Assembly (NCBI GenBank): GCA_012862575.1
Contig: BLSF01000065.1
Location: 62,001-126,000 of the forward strand
Origin: Parietichytrium sp. I65-24A
Taxonomy: Eukaryota > Sar > Bigyra > Thraustochytrida > Thraustochytriidae
DNA: 64,000 nt
Direction of reading: 5' to 3'
Positions 39,320 through 48,634 of this stretch are shown one piece after another; the first letter of the stretch is position 1; the number at the start of each line of letters is the position of its first letter. Made by a program: the position numbers and the translations under genes. Under the pieces are notes generated by a model. It did not search any database, was not told the DNA's origin, and saw only the letters and a program-made list of their open reading frames with translations.

Positions 39320-41884
39320 TTACTCGTCGTCGTCGTCGTCAGCAACTACCGAACCATCCTCCTCCAAGCCTTGAAGGAGGCCATTGAGCTCCTTCCTCGC
39401 ACTTGCATTCATGGCAGGATGGTAAACTAATATCTCCTTCATCCGCAGTACAAGTTGTATCTGCATGTCAGTGCGCTGGTCCAATGCCTCGTCGCTGAGA
39501 GGCTGCGATTCTGACCCTGAGCCGGAGGCGAGTTTCTCCAGTTGCTTCTGCACCAGACGAACCATCTTATTCTTGCCCAGCTGGAAAATGCATTTGAGAT
39601 GAGAGTAGTTTGGTGTGACTGCGCCTTTGCGCTGTGATCGCACACTAGCCCCCAGCGCTTTGCAAACACGACATTTCCGTGAATGGGCTTGCGCGATAGC
39701 GATGGAAACGTTGTACCAAAGGCCATCATCGGTGAAACCAACTCCATCAGAGGCAGCCGCACACATGGCATGACTCCAATACTGTTCCTTCTCCTTGTCT
39801 AAAAACGGACCTATGAGATCTCCGAGGAGAGGGTCATCCTCAGAGTTGTTGGCGCAAAACGCACACTTTGCGGCCTTCGCCTGTGTAGGTTCCGCATTCC
39901 CAATTAAATCAATATACCGTCCTTCCGATTGATGTTCGCACAGCGGGCACCTATAAGTCTGGAGCTCGTCCTCGTGGAGCGCGTTGAGATCCAGGCCTAC
40001 GCATTCTGGATGCACCCAGCCATTGCATCGACCGTGTTCGCCCCCGCTGCACTCAATCATCATATCGTGTGTGAATTCGTCCCCGCAGACACAGTAAGAT
40101 CCTTCTTGCTCCTCGCCTTCTTCCAGTTCCACGTCTGCACCGTCGGCTGCTTCTTCAAAGCCGGGAGACCCGATGCTCCCTATGAGGACCGGTTTCTTCG
40201 AGGCAGATTGGGGCGTAGGACTTGTTTTCGGCATCGGCTCGCCCGAGAAATTCGGACGGCGACCGAGAGAAAGCTTGACAGACAGCTGTTCGCAAAGCCG
40301 AATGAGCGTCTCCTTGCTTATCAGAGCAAAATCAATTGTAGTTGCCTTGCCAACTGCGCCCATTATCCAGTTTTCTGACTCGCAGATAAATTTGAGTACA
40401 GAAAACAGAAGCTCGGGCTCATTTCTGGAAAAGTTTGACAAATGCGAAAAAAGAGCGGTCCCAAGCTCACGGCGAGAGAAGCGGTACAAAGTGGACGAGT
40501 ACCTCTTGCGCTTCGAGCACGGCCCAGCCCCACTTCCAGACGGCGTGTGGCTCTGCTTGCTTTGGCCGTTCAGATTATTGGAGTTGACATTAGCAGCAGA
40601 TGGGGTCTTGGACTCTTTTGACGGTGGCGCCTTTGCAGAGGAGATCGCAGCCCTATCCGTGCGCCTCCATCTGCCTTGAAAGCCTTTCCTATTGAGCGCA
40701 AGCTTGGAGGATGTGGCGGCGGGGCCATTGGCCGGGCTTGCTTTCTTGGACACTGCAACACTTGCGGAGTGCGGGGTCACTGGTGGCACTAAAAGCACAA
40801 GAGTGCTGAGCACCTGAATTGCTTGCCTCTCCTCTTCTTGCATCGGCTCCGGTTTCATCCCAGAAGTAAAGGATTTGCGAATTGAGAGAGGCTTTGAAAG
40901 ATTGGCAAGGGGAGGAGCCTCACAAAGGAGAAACTCCATGGCATCGTCCACCAAGCCTTTCATTCCCTTTACCTCCAGTGACGATTTCAGGTCGATGGAC
41001 TCTTTCAGTGTCATGACCCCTTCGTGGCTGGCAGAACTCGTCTCCCCAGAATCTTTGTTTGATGATTTGCGCCGAGTGGAGGCCTGCGTCGCGCGTTCGG
41101 CTCCCGCGCTACCACCACCACTACCTTTTCCGCGATTCGACACCGTAGACGCAGTGGTGTGTGTGGATGTGCGGCGCTGCTTGGACCAGCTCATTTTCCG
41201 TCGCTTTCCTTTGCGCTTTGCGCCGGCAGCTTGTGCAGAGGGGGTCTGTTCCTTGCTCGCGCCGTTTTCTTTCGAGCTGCGGGATCCTCTTCGCGGCCTT
41301 CCTTTCTGCTGCTCTGCGGTGTCGCCTTCATCTATCGCCGTTGTTCGCGACTCATCTTCGGCGTCCGAAAGTTCGGCGCTTTGGGAGCCGACCGAGCCCG
41401 TGGCGCCAGCATCAACTTCGACTTCCATGTCACCGTCGCTCTCCTCTTCGGATCCGCTGTCTACGCGAATGACTTTGGCGGCTCTACCTTTGGCGGGCGA
41501 CTTTGCAGCTGCACTCTTCTTTTGCCGTTTCTGGCTAGGCAGCGAAGCGCCGCTCGCGCTCCTCTTGTTCCGCAGCGCTCGACTAGAAGCGCTCTTGATG
41601 GACTCTGCTTTTCCACTTGTGCTCAACTTGTTCTTGCCACGGCCCGAATTGGGACTCGTGGAGCTCGTGACTGCGGCGGCGGCCGCCCTCCGAGTCCTCG
41701 ACCGCAAAGGCTGTTGCTCGGCCTCTTCAGCCACGGACTCTTTCGCCTGCTTGGGCTTGGCTCGTGCTGCATGCTTCTTGCCCGATTTCTCCGCCTTGGC
41801 AGCATTTGTGCTCGAGCTTGCGTTAGCATTGGCAGAGCCGGCGTCCGTGCTGCGCGTCCTCCTTCGTTCCGGGAGCCGACGCAT
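39320..41884 (-). CDS. PHD / extended-PHD chromatin protein
   Basis: The first ATG is at 41884 (MRRLPERRRTRSTDAG; 854 aa). The N-terminal ~270 residues are Lys/Ser/Ala-rich with repeated RRKRKS-type patches, likely nuclear-localising and DNA-contacting. A helical region follows (~290-520, including STLYRFSRRELGTALFSHLS). A PHD finger spans about 597-650 (YCVCGDEF...MIECSGG..GRCNGWVHPECVGL...YRCPLC). An extended-PHD-like zinc module runs from about 674 to 765 (KCAFC...YWSHAMCA...CRVC...YSHLKC). The order PHD-ePHD is found in chromatin readers such as the JADE/BRPF and MLL families, but I see no bromodomain, SET or PWWP. A histone-reading role is inferred. An acidic DDDDDE tail ends it. Confidence 0.85.
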   Translation of the reverse strand: MRRLPERRRTRSTDAGSANANASSSTNAAKAEKSGKKHAARAKPKQAKESVAEEAEQQPLRSRTRRAAAAAVTSSTSPNSGRGKNKLSTSGKAESIKSASSRALRNKRSASGASLPSQKRQKKSAAAKSPAKGRAAKVIRVDSGSEEESDGDMEVEVDAGATGSVGSQSAELSDAEDESRTTAIDEGDTAEQQKGRPRRGSRSSKENGASKEQTPSAQAAGAKRKGKRRKMSWSKQRRTSTHTTASTVSNRGKGSGGGSAGAERATQASTRRKSSNKDSGETSSASHEGVMTLKESIDLKSSLEVKGMKGLVDDAMEFLLCEAPPLANLSKPLSIRKSFTSGMKPEPMQEEERQAIQVLSTLVLLVPPVTPHSASVAVSKKASPANGPAATSSKLALNRKGFQGRWRRTDRAAISSAKAPPSKESKTPSAANVNSNNLNGQSKQSHTPSGSGAGPCSKRKRYSSTLYRFSRRELGTALFSHLSNFSRNEPELLFSVLKFICESENWIMGAVGKATTIDFALISKETLIRLCEQLSVKLSLGRRPNFSGEPMPKTSPTPQSASKKPVLIGSIGSPGFEEAADGADVELEEGEEQEGSYCVCGDEFTHDMMIECSGGEHGRCNGWVHPECVGLDLNALHEDELQTYRCPLCEHQSEGRYIDLIGNAEPTQAKAAKCAFCANNSEDDPLLGDLIGPFLDKEKEQYWSHAMCAAASDGVGFTDDGLWYNVSIAIAQAHSRKCRVCKALGASVRSQRKGAVTPNYSHLKCIFQLGKNKMVRLVQKQLEKLASGSGSESQPLSDEALDQRTDMQIQLVLRMKEILVYHPAMNASARKELNGLLQGLEEDGSVVADDDDDE

Positions 41885-43446
41885 TTTCAAGCCTCAAGCC
41901 AGAAACTCCGACGCCACAGCAGCACAGAACAGAACAACACAGAACAGAACAGCACAGAACAGACGCTCGTTCGACCAGATCGACCAGATCGACCCACTCA
42001 CCCACCACCCACTTGCGTCACCTCCACCTCCGAACTTTTCTACCAATATGCGCCGCAATCAACCAATGAGTCAATCAATCAATCAATCAATCAACCAACC
42101 AATGAGTCAATCAATCAATCAATCAATCAATCAACCAATGAGTCAACCAAAGAGTCAATCAATCAATCAACCAACCACTGCGCCACTGCACTCTCACGCC
42201 GGACTGCCCGGTAAACTTCCCGCACGCAAGCACGCAGCTACCCGCTCAACAGCAATAGCAATATCAACAACAACAGCACCGCACCACATGCACATGCAAA
42301 TGCACATGCACGCAGATACACATGTACACTCAACCCAGCGCCGCTCCACGACTCGCTTGCCCTAATCCTCCTCCGCCTCTCTCTCTCTCTGTCTCTGTCT
42401 CTGTCTCTCGCAAACAAATGCTGCGATGTCCCTCTCTCTCTGTATCGTCTGCGTTGTGTGTGTTGTGTGTGTTGTGTTGTGTGTGTTGTCTGTTTTGGCA
42501 GTCTTTGGCAAGACGGTGCACGCAGTGAACAAGAGCCTTTGTTGTCTTTGTTGCGTCGCTTTCAAGTCATCCAAGTCTTCGAAAGTGAATTGGAAAGAAT
42601 TAGTAACTTGGTGAATTAGTGAATTAGTGAATTAGTGAACTAGCTAGTTGAATTAGTTGTGGAATGCCAGAAATAATAAGCACTGGAAATGCAGAGACAG
42701 AAGAAGAAGAAGAATGGAAGCGCCACTTCTTAGCGCCAATACTACGCTCTTATCCTACGCCCTATCACCCACTTCTACCCGCGGTTAATTAACCGTACGG
42801 TCCTCCACGGCTTACGAGGCGCTAATGGAAACTGATGATGGCCCTGGGAGAGCTGTGCGGACTCTCTCGGGTTAGCTGTATCGCTAGCTCTGAGTAAAAA
42901 GGGTTGCTAGCGGGCGATTAGAGCTTTTTATAGGTGTGGTGGTAGAGAGGGAGGTTGATTGGACCTAGCAGTCGTAGCTGTCTTAGTCTACGCTCTCGGA
43001 GGGCTAAGGGAAATTGGTACGTGTCCTCACACGTCGATGTAGGAATGTATGTACAACTTGCGTGGGGTGGTAGTAGTCGAACTAGGCGACGGCACTGCAT
43101 TAGGCTGAGAATGCAACGGCATAGCATTTGATAGAGAAGGTTAGTCGAATGGATAGTGCGAGACCTAGGCGTAAATATAGTATCTGTACAGGCTCTACAT
43201 CTGCCTACGGATACCCTAACCCGTAATTGAGTCTATTGGATAGTAGCTCTCCAACAAATTCGCTAAGGTAGTGTAGGTGGGTGGTAGCAGTGATAGGTAA
43301 GGATGATAAGCGGACGTAATTCGTTCGAAGAGTGTGGTGTGTTTTGTAAATTGTAAAAAAGAAGAAATTCAGTCCCAAGCAGTTCATTCTTTCATTCTTT
43401 CATTCGAATTAACTGTGAAGTTTGCAGAAGATTGGCACGAATTGAA
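41885..43446. other. Upstream spacer with dense simple repeats, 1.6 kb
   Basis: No gene. In order it holds AACAGAACAGC-type repeats (about 41927-41962), the AATC repeat block (42057-42175), CACATGCA runs (about 42287-42320), a CT/GTCTCT run (about 42377-42410), TGTGTTG repeats (about 42448-42492), GTGAATTA repeats (about 42610-42640), and a 14-bp palindrome CGGTTAATTAACCG (about 42782-42795). Nothing recognisable lies from 42800 to 43440. Confidence 0.6.
42057..42175. repeat. (AATC)n block with AACC and GAGT interruptions
   Basis: Repeated AATC units are punctuated by three copies of AACCAATGAGTC, giving a higher-order repeat. It lies 170-290 bp before ATG 41884 of the minus-strand PHD gene; the coding strand reads GATT. 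Confidence 0.85.
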
Positions 43447-43482
43447 AACTACCGTGGCTGTGAACGAAGAGCCGCGGTAGTT
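43447..43482 (-). terminator. 13-bp stem-loop in the 3' flank of the IMPACT gene
   Basis: AACTACCGTGGCT and AGCCGCGGTAGTT pair as a 13-bp stem with one wobble and a 10-nt loop. It starts 56 bp after the stop at 43538 on the coding strand. It could act in 3' end formation or mRNA stability. I see no histone-type downstream element. Confidence 0.4.
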
Positions 43483-43537
43483 AATAGGGTATAAATAGGT
43501 ACAAGCAAATGCCAGTGGTTCCAGCGAGTGGAGGGGC

Positions 43538-44416
43538 TCATTTGCCACTTTTAATGAAATTGTGCTGCTCCAGGAGCTCGCGCGCGACGTTGTTGATGAG
43601 TTTGAATCGCGCCGGCCCAAGCTGGACCCCGCCATACCAGCGAGTGACAACCACAGCGACGTTTCGCGCGTCCACGATGTCCAATAGGTGCGCAAGTCGC
43701 CCCCCCGCTGCCGTCTCGCCATCATCGTCGTTGTCGCAGTAGAAGACCCCGGGGGCATCCTCCCTCTCTATTCGATACGCGACGATGTTGTGAGTGGCTT
43801 TGGCGATCTTTCGGTCGGTCTTCAGCTGCGCCACGAAGCCTGCGACTTGGCTAGGGTGCGTCACCGGAGCCAAGTGCGCTTGGAATACAGATTTACGGTT
43901 CACCGTTGTATCTCCGCTATAAATCGGGATTTGCACGGAGGTATTCGACCCTTTCGAGGCAACATCGGTCTGCCAATCGTATTCGTCCAGCTCCGACACC
44001 TCTTCGCCAGCGCCTTCGGCAGTCTCCAAAGACAAGCCAGCTAAAGTGCCTTCAACCTCCCCTGCACTCTCATCCACCTGTTCTTCCTCGTGATACGCCC
44101 CCAAAACCTCGCGTAGATGTTCCACCCAAGTGAACAAGGTGTCCGGGCCCGGGACGAACATCTCGCCCAAATCCTTGCACAGCTGCTCTTTGTCCACGCC
44201 GCTGGGCATGTTTCTAAACTCCACCACGGGCGGGTCCTGTGACGGGTACGTAAGTGGCAGCTGCACGACTAATTTCGCAGGGCCCACGGCAACATTCGCG
44301 CTCCACCCGCGCTCCGCCGACTCTTCCGCGTCCACGACCAGCTCTTCTCCATAGATCTCGCGAAGCACATCCAGCTCCAGCCCGCGAGCCTCGCGGTCGC
44401 CTTCCATGTCTGCCAT
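43538..44416 (-). CDS. IMPACT: IMPACT/YIH1-like regulator of GCN2
   Basis: 292 aa from ATG 44416 (MADMEGDREARGLELDVLRE). Residues ~8-115 form an RWD domain (ELDVLREIYGEELVVD, VQLPLTYPSQDPPVVEFRN). An acidic linker follows. Residues ~160-285 form the UPF0029/Impact-N fold (RKSVFQAHLAPVTHPSQVAG, KATHNIVAYRIE, FYCDNDDDGETAAGGRLAHL, VAVVVTRWYGGVQLGPARFK). Both domains are in the order of yeast YIH1 and animal IMPACT, which compete with GCN2 for GCN1 and dampen eIF2alpha phosphorylation during amino-acid starvation. Length fits the family. A 3' hairpin follows the gene. Confidence 0.93.
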   Translation of the reverse strand: MADMEGDREARGLELDVLREIYGEELVVDAEESAERGWSANVAVGPAKLVVQLPLTYPSQDPPVVEFRNMPSGVDKEQLCKDLGEMFVPGPDTLFTWVEHLREVLGAYHEEEQVDESAGEVEGTLAGLSLETAEGAGEEVSELDEYDWQTDVASKGSNTSVQIPIYSGDTTVNRKSVFQAHLAPVTHPSQVAGFVAQLKTDRKIAKATHNIVAYRIEREDAPGVFYCDNDDDGETAAGGRLAHLLDIVDARNVAVVVTRWYGGVQLGPARFKLINNVARELLEQHNFIKSGK

Positions 44417-44691
44417 AGAAGCCCTGCCAAGTCCCTCGAGCCACTTACTTCCTCCGCAGCTCTCGCGGTCTCCAGCGGCCTTGGACCAATGAGATGTGGC
44501 GCCGCGGACTTACACACCAATATCTCTGAGGCGCCTCAACTGTGGGCGCGCACCGTGTAAACCTTGGGAGACCTTGGGAGACCTTGCTTGCCTGAAAGAC
44601 ATCACGCGCAGCCTGATGTGTGGACTAAACTGTTCTCAATGCCAATTAGAATAGCCTCCGCTCTAGCCTCTCTTGCCTTGATCGCCACCTG

Positions 44692-44856
44692 GGCAATGAG
44701 CAATGGGCATTGGGCAATGAGCAATGAGCAATGGGCAATGGGCAATGGGCAATGAGCAATGAGCGATGGGCAATGAGCAGTGAGCAATGAGCAGTGAGCA
44801 ATAAGCAATGAGCAATGGGCAATGAGCAATGAGCAATGAGCAGCGAGTAATGAGCT
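44692..44856. repeat. 7-bp minisatellite (GCAATGA/GCAATGG)n
   Basis: About 23 units of GCAATGR, some mutated to GCAGTGA or GCGATGG, run head to tail. Variant order is irregular, as in a slippage-prone minisatellite. Confidence 0.92.
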
Positions 44857-46030
44857 AACCACGAGCCATTAGCTGCTTTTGGTGAGCCATGTCTATCTCG
44901 ACTCCGTCTCTCGACTCCGTCGTGCTGCATGCGCTTCAAGAGCCCATCTTTCACGCGCTTCGCGCAGAGAGACGTGCCAAGTTGCGGGTCAAGAGCTCAA
45001 TTTTCATTTAATGTTGGCTCGAGGTTGATTGAGACAGTGTCAAAGGCTGGCTCTTTGCGAGCTTGCCATCGGCCGTCTGGCCATCTGGTCAGTTGGTTAT
45101 GAGATTTATAGCCCTTTTGGGTCGCGAGGTTTCACGGGCACGCCGAAGCAATGAGAGCACGGAACAAACCTTCACGGCAGACAGCTTGGCTGTGTCGAGG
45201 CTTGAAGCTCGAGGCTCGGTGGAAAGCAGTTGCGATTAAAGAGTTCCTATTTCTCGCTCTAGCTAGCTAGAGACTCTCAATTGATTGATTGATTTGAAAC
45301 AGCGGCCTTAACCGCAAGCGTGGCCGGTTTCCATTGTAGCAGTCGCCAAGTTGACACGAGAGTGAACGTGTATGAATCGACGTCATATACCGCATCGCCG
45401 GTCGATCCAGCAATCCAAATCTCCCAAATCAAACCACAAAAATGAAAGCAATGGAATGCTCAGCCAAAGCAGTCTCCCCAAGCTCTCCCAAAGCCCCCAG
45501 CGGCAAACGATAGTGGTCCGTCCTCCAACGGCAGGGAAGCACGTCACAAAACCACTCATTTGACACGCAGTGGGAACTCCGAATTGAAACACCAAGCAGC
45601 GGCTTCCGCAGACGCTTCGCGAGCTCTCTTCTCGCATCGCCCTGCTCCTCCGCCGCCCTTCTCTTCGCCTCCATATGTACATTGCATACCAATCTTCCAT
45701 TCTACATTTCACATTTTGCAATTTTCATTTATTGAGATTGATTGACTGAGACGAATCATCTCGATGCCGGAAGGATCCGTTGCGGCGGCTACACGATTGC
45801 TTACCATCTCGCCTAACCGTCTCCCTTCCACCGGCTGGGCTACTTGCACAGCTAAGACACCGGCTCTCTTACCTCCTCAAATACCGTGGTGATTAAGAGT
45901 CCGGGTGGCAATGTCACTACCGTACTTGTGAGAGAACAAGACTAGTACAGTACTTATGGCTTTGCCGCTAAGGAGCAGCTAGAACATAACGTAGCAGTTT
46001 GGGTGAAAAGAGCGATGGTGAGCGAGAAAA

Positions 46031-46117
46031 GTGCGAGAGGGAACGTGGATTAAAAAAGTGCGAGAGCGAACGTGGATTAAAAAAGTGCGAGAGCGAACGT
46101 GGATTAAAAAAGTGCGA
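46031..46117 (+). promoter_or_regulatory. Tandem 27-bp repeat carrying AAAAAGTGCGAGAG
   Basis: Three full copies (46031-46057, 46058-46084, 46085-46111) and the first six bases of a fourth. Each unit begins GTGCGAGAG, contains GAACGTGGATT and ends in an A run. It lies 180-270 bp before ATG 46299. AAAAGTGCGA is shared, same orientation relative to the gene, with the helicase promoter at 5999-6040. A binding-site array is inferred. Confidence 0.5.
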
Positions 46118-46298
46118 TCGTAGGTATCGGTGGAGCACTGCCGAACGACCGCGAAGAGTGGCTGTCTTCGTTCTCTGTTGCTGCTGAAGCAGAGAAGCAG
46201 AGCGTCCGGCGACGGAGCTGTTATAGCTGTTACAACAAACAATCTATGCGTTAGGGAAGCGCCAAAGGTGCGCATGGTGGAGAAGAGGAGACGGGTGC

Positions 46299-48104
46299 AT
46301 GATGGCAGGCGACGAGAAGGTGCAAGATGAGATTTTGAAGGAGGCGCTTTCCAATCTTCGCGCTGCGTTCTGGCCAGTGGGGTTTGGCTCAGAAGGTGGA
46401 AATGCAGAGCCATCCACGGGCGGCGGAAGTCGTAGCAAAGATGATGGTGTTAGCGGTGAAGATGATCGTGGGGCTCTCTGGGGCAGCAATGCTGTGGTAG
46501 CAGTGCAACAACAACAACAACAGCAGCCGCAGCAGCAACTTCATTATCAACAGCAGCAACAGCAGCAGCAACAACAACGACAACAACAACAACCAAGTGT
46601 ATTAGCGGCGATGAAACGAGTTGACCCTCGACCGTGGAGAACCGCCCCAGAGTCGCTTCGGCAAGGCAGCAAAAGAATAGTAAAAACTAAGGCGCCAAAG
46701 CACGTGCCGAAAGTTCTTCCAGAGCGCCGGCCATCTCTGGAGAAACCACCGATCGTTGTACAAGGTTCCGGGCGCAAATGTACGAAAACGATGATCCGCA
46801 AGGAGTCTCAATTTCATGAAAAAGCAAAGCAAGTTCTCGGGGTATCAGGGTATGTGGATGTGTGTGGGGGCCCAGGCAGCCACTTTACTCATTATGGACT
46901 AGAGATTCCACGAAAATTTTCACCTAAATCTTCTCCGCTGCAACGGGAAGAAAGCGTATCGGAATTGCGCGAGTTTTTAGATCAGGTCGAGAGTGCCATG
47001 AGTCCGTCCAGGAGCACAGCAGGATTCGGCAAAGACTATATTGCGAGCGCGAAGAAAGCTACAGAAAAGGTGACAATTGGCAAGATAAAAGGAGAGCTGA
47101 AAGACGAAATCGAGGAGACGTACAAAAAGCCTATCCGTGAATGGCGGCAAAACGCAGAGGAAGGTTGGAACGAGCTCCAGCGAGTATCAGGAACAACGCT
47201 TAGCTCTTGTAGATACTGGAAGCACAACCGTGGGTCGAAAACGACCACTCCGTCGCTGGTATCCCCATCTTCTAGCGCTTTGGCGATCAGCGATGTTCCA
47301 AGAAAGCCTGGAACTGAAGCTCCGAGTCGCAATCGGCCCATGACTGCAAGGCAAACAAAACCGTTGAGCAGCAACGAAGTCACCAGACCACACACTATTA
47401 AAAAAAGACCGTCGTCAGCACGTCCAGTCTCAGCAAAGCCACGCTTGCAATTGCCCATCCAGCAGCCAAAAGATACTCGGCGATTCGCGCCGCCCTCGGG
47501 CCAGGACGAGGGAAAGGTGCAGACTGCTAGAGCAAGACCCATGTCGGCAAAGAAAACAATGGATACTAATGCGTCTGATCGAGTTCCAGCGAAGCAATTT
47601 GCAAGACCAAAGTCTGCCAGGAGACCTGTGAATACTACGACCTCTAAGCACGTCGCAACGGAAAATCTCTCCTCGCCAGTGCATGGCTCAGGAGGATACG
47701 ACAGTGACGAGGACATCAAAGAGCATCTTCTCATCAAGGAGGCGAGCCGAGTTGTGAACAACATTTTGGACGAAAAAACCCGTAAAGTACTCACCACTGA
47801 CCTGAAGGACGTAGACACACAAGAGTCCGTCTCGAAACGCCTTCAGGAGGGGGATTATCGCGCAGCTTTTGAATTGTGGCGGGAGTCCTTTGGCGAGCAG
47901 CAGACAGACGAATCAGCCGCTAAACCTTCTGACACAGCTGACGCGAACAAAAAGATGAGGCTCTCCCCGAAGACAACTCGGCATGAGAGTCTCTCCCCTG
48001 CAGAGGCAGAGATGCGGCAGTCCAAACAAATTGTAGCCCAGCTTCGTCAACTTCGCAGAGAGTACGAGAAAGCCACGCATACCAGGGTTCGAGGGGTCAT
48101 TTAA
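46299..48104 (+). CDS. RPxSA-repeat, poly-Gln protein; candidate ciliary/microtubule protein
   Basis: 601 aa from ATG 46299 (MMAGDEKVQDEILKEALSNL). Residues ~70-98 are Gln repeats encoded by CAA/CAG. A basic middle contains GVSGYVDVCGGPGSHFTHYG and a helical part (~240-290). From ~345 to ~450 the short motif RPxS/TA(R/K) recurs: RPMTARQ, RPSSARPVSAKPR, RPMSAKK, RPKSARR. This motif is common in proteins of flagellar axonemes and basal bodies, so microtubule association is inferred. The C-terminus is helical with two coiled-coil-like stretches (RVVNNILDEKTRKVL; KQIVAQLRQLRREYEKA). No catalytic signature. Confidence 0.78.
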   Translation: MMAGDEKVQDEILKEALSNLRAAFWPVGFGSEGGNAEPSTGGGSRSKDDGVSGEDDRGALWGSNAVVAVQQQQQQQPQQQLHYQQQQQQQQQQRQQQQPSVLAAMKRVDPRPWRTAPESLRQGSKRIVKTKAPKHVPKVLPERRPSLEKPPIVVQGSGRKCTKTMIRKESQFHEKAKQVLGVSGYVDVCGGPGSHFTHYGLEIPRKFSPKSSPLQREESVSELREFLDQVESAMSPSRSTAGFGKDYIASAKKATEKVTIGKIKGELKDEIEETYKKPIREWRQNAEEGWNELQRVSGTTLSSCRYWKHNRGSKTTTPSLVSPSSSALAISDVPRKPGTEAPSRNRPMTARQTKPLSSNEVTRPHTIKKRPSSARPVSAKPRLQLPIQQPKDTRRFAPPSGQDEGKVQTARARPMSAKKTMDTNASDRVPAKQFARPKSARRPVNTTTSKHVATENLSSPVHGSGGYDSDEDIKEHLLIKEASRVVNNILDEKTRKVLTTDLKDVDTQESVSKRLQEGDYRAAFELWRESFGEQQTDESAAKPSDTADANKKMRLSPKTTRHESLSPAEAEMRQSKQIVAQLRQLRREYEKATHTRVRGVI

Positions 48105-48634
48105 GTGAAAGAAGTCCTCAAGTGTCGCAGGTATACTGCACGTGTATGGCCACTTGGGGTCTGATAATTGGGCCCCCACCTGGACAGTGCGATGGATTTA
48201 TCGCCTGTTTCCATAGGATGTTGAGGAGACATTGGAGCACCGCATGATGTGTCGTGAACATAATGCTTCATCCGCCCACTTGCGCGAGAGTCCTCCTCGT
48301 ATCGCGAGTTTGTCCTGAGAAGAACCTGAATATTAACGTACCTTTTTTGTCAATTTATTGGTTTGAAAAATGAGTATCTCAAGTTGCAACATGGCGTAAC
48401 TGCAAAAATCTATCAAGCTATTCCAACTGCATATATTCGCCCGCCCGCTATAATATAAGTAAACTCTCCTCGTAGAAAAAGTGCAGACAGTCGAGGAGCA
48501 TCACAGACTGGCTATTTCTCAGGGGCTCCGGGAGCGACTCATCGCTCGCTGCTCAGCTCAGCCCTCCCCAAGATAATCACCTCCTATTTACAGGTACGTG
48601 TGCCATTCGAAAGTCAATGCACAGTACTCGCAAC
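48105..48634. other. Convergent 3' spacer
   Basis: This holds 3'-flanking sequence of two converging genes. I see no feature besides short A/T-rich runs. Confidence 0.6.

Larger units (their letters stand above)
44417..46298. other. Divergent promoter spacer, 1.9 kb
   Basis: No supported gene. It holds a 7-bp minisatellite (44692-44856), TTGATTGA at about 45280 and 45740, and the 27-bp promoter repeat (46031-46117). Small frames at 45372-45745 look like chance. Confidence 0.6.

Noticed and set aside
40875-42365. 496-codon plus-strand frame
   Set aside because: It is the antisense of the PHD protein; its composition mirrors the Lys/Ser-rich coding strand and it runs on into AATC repeats.
44692-44856. 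CRISPR-like repeat array
   Set aside because: Units are 7 bp and contiguous with no spacers; a minisatellite.
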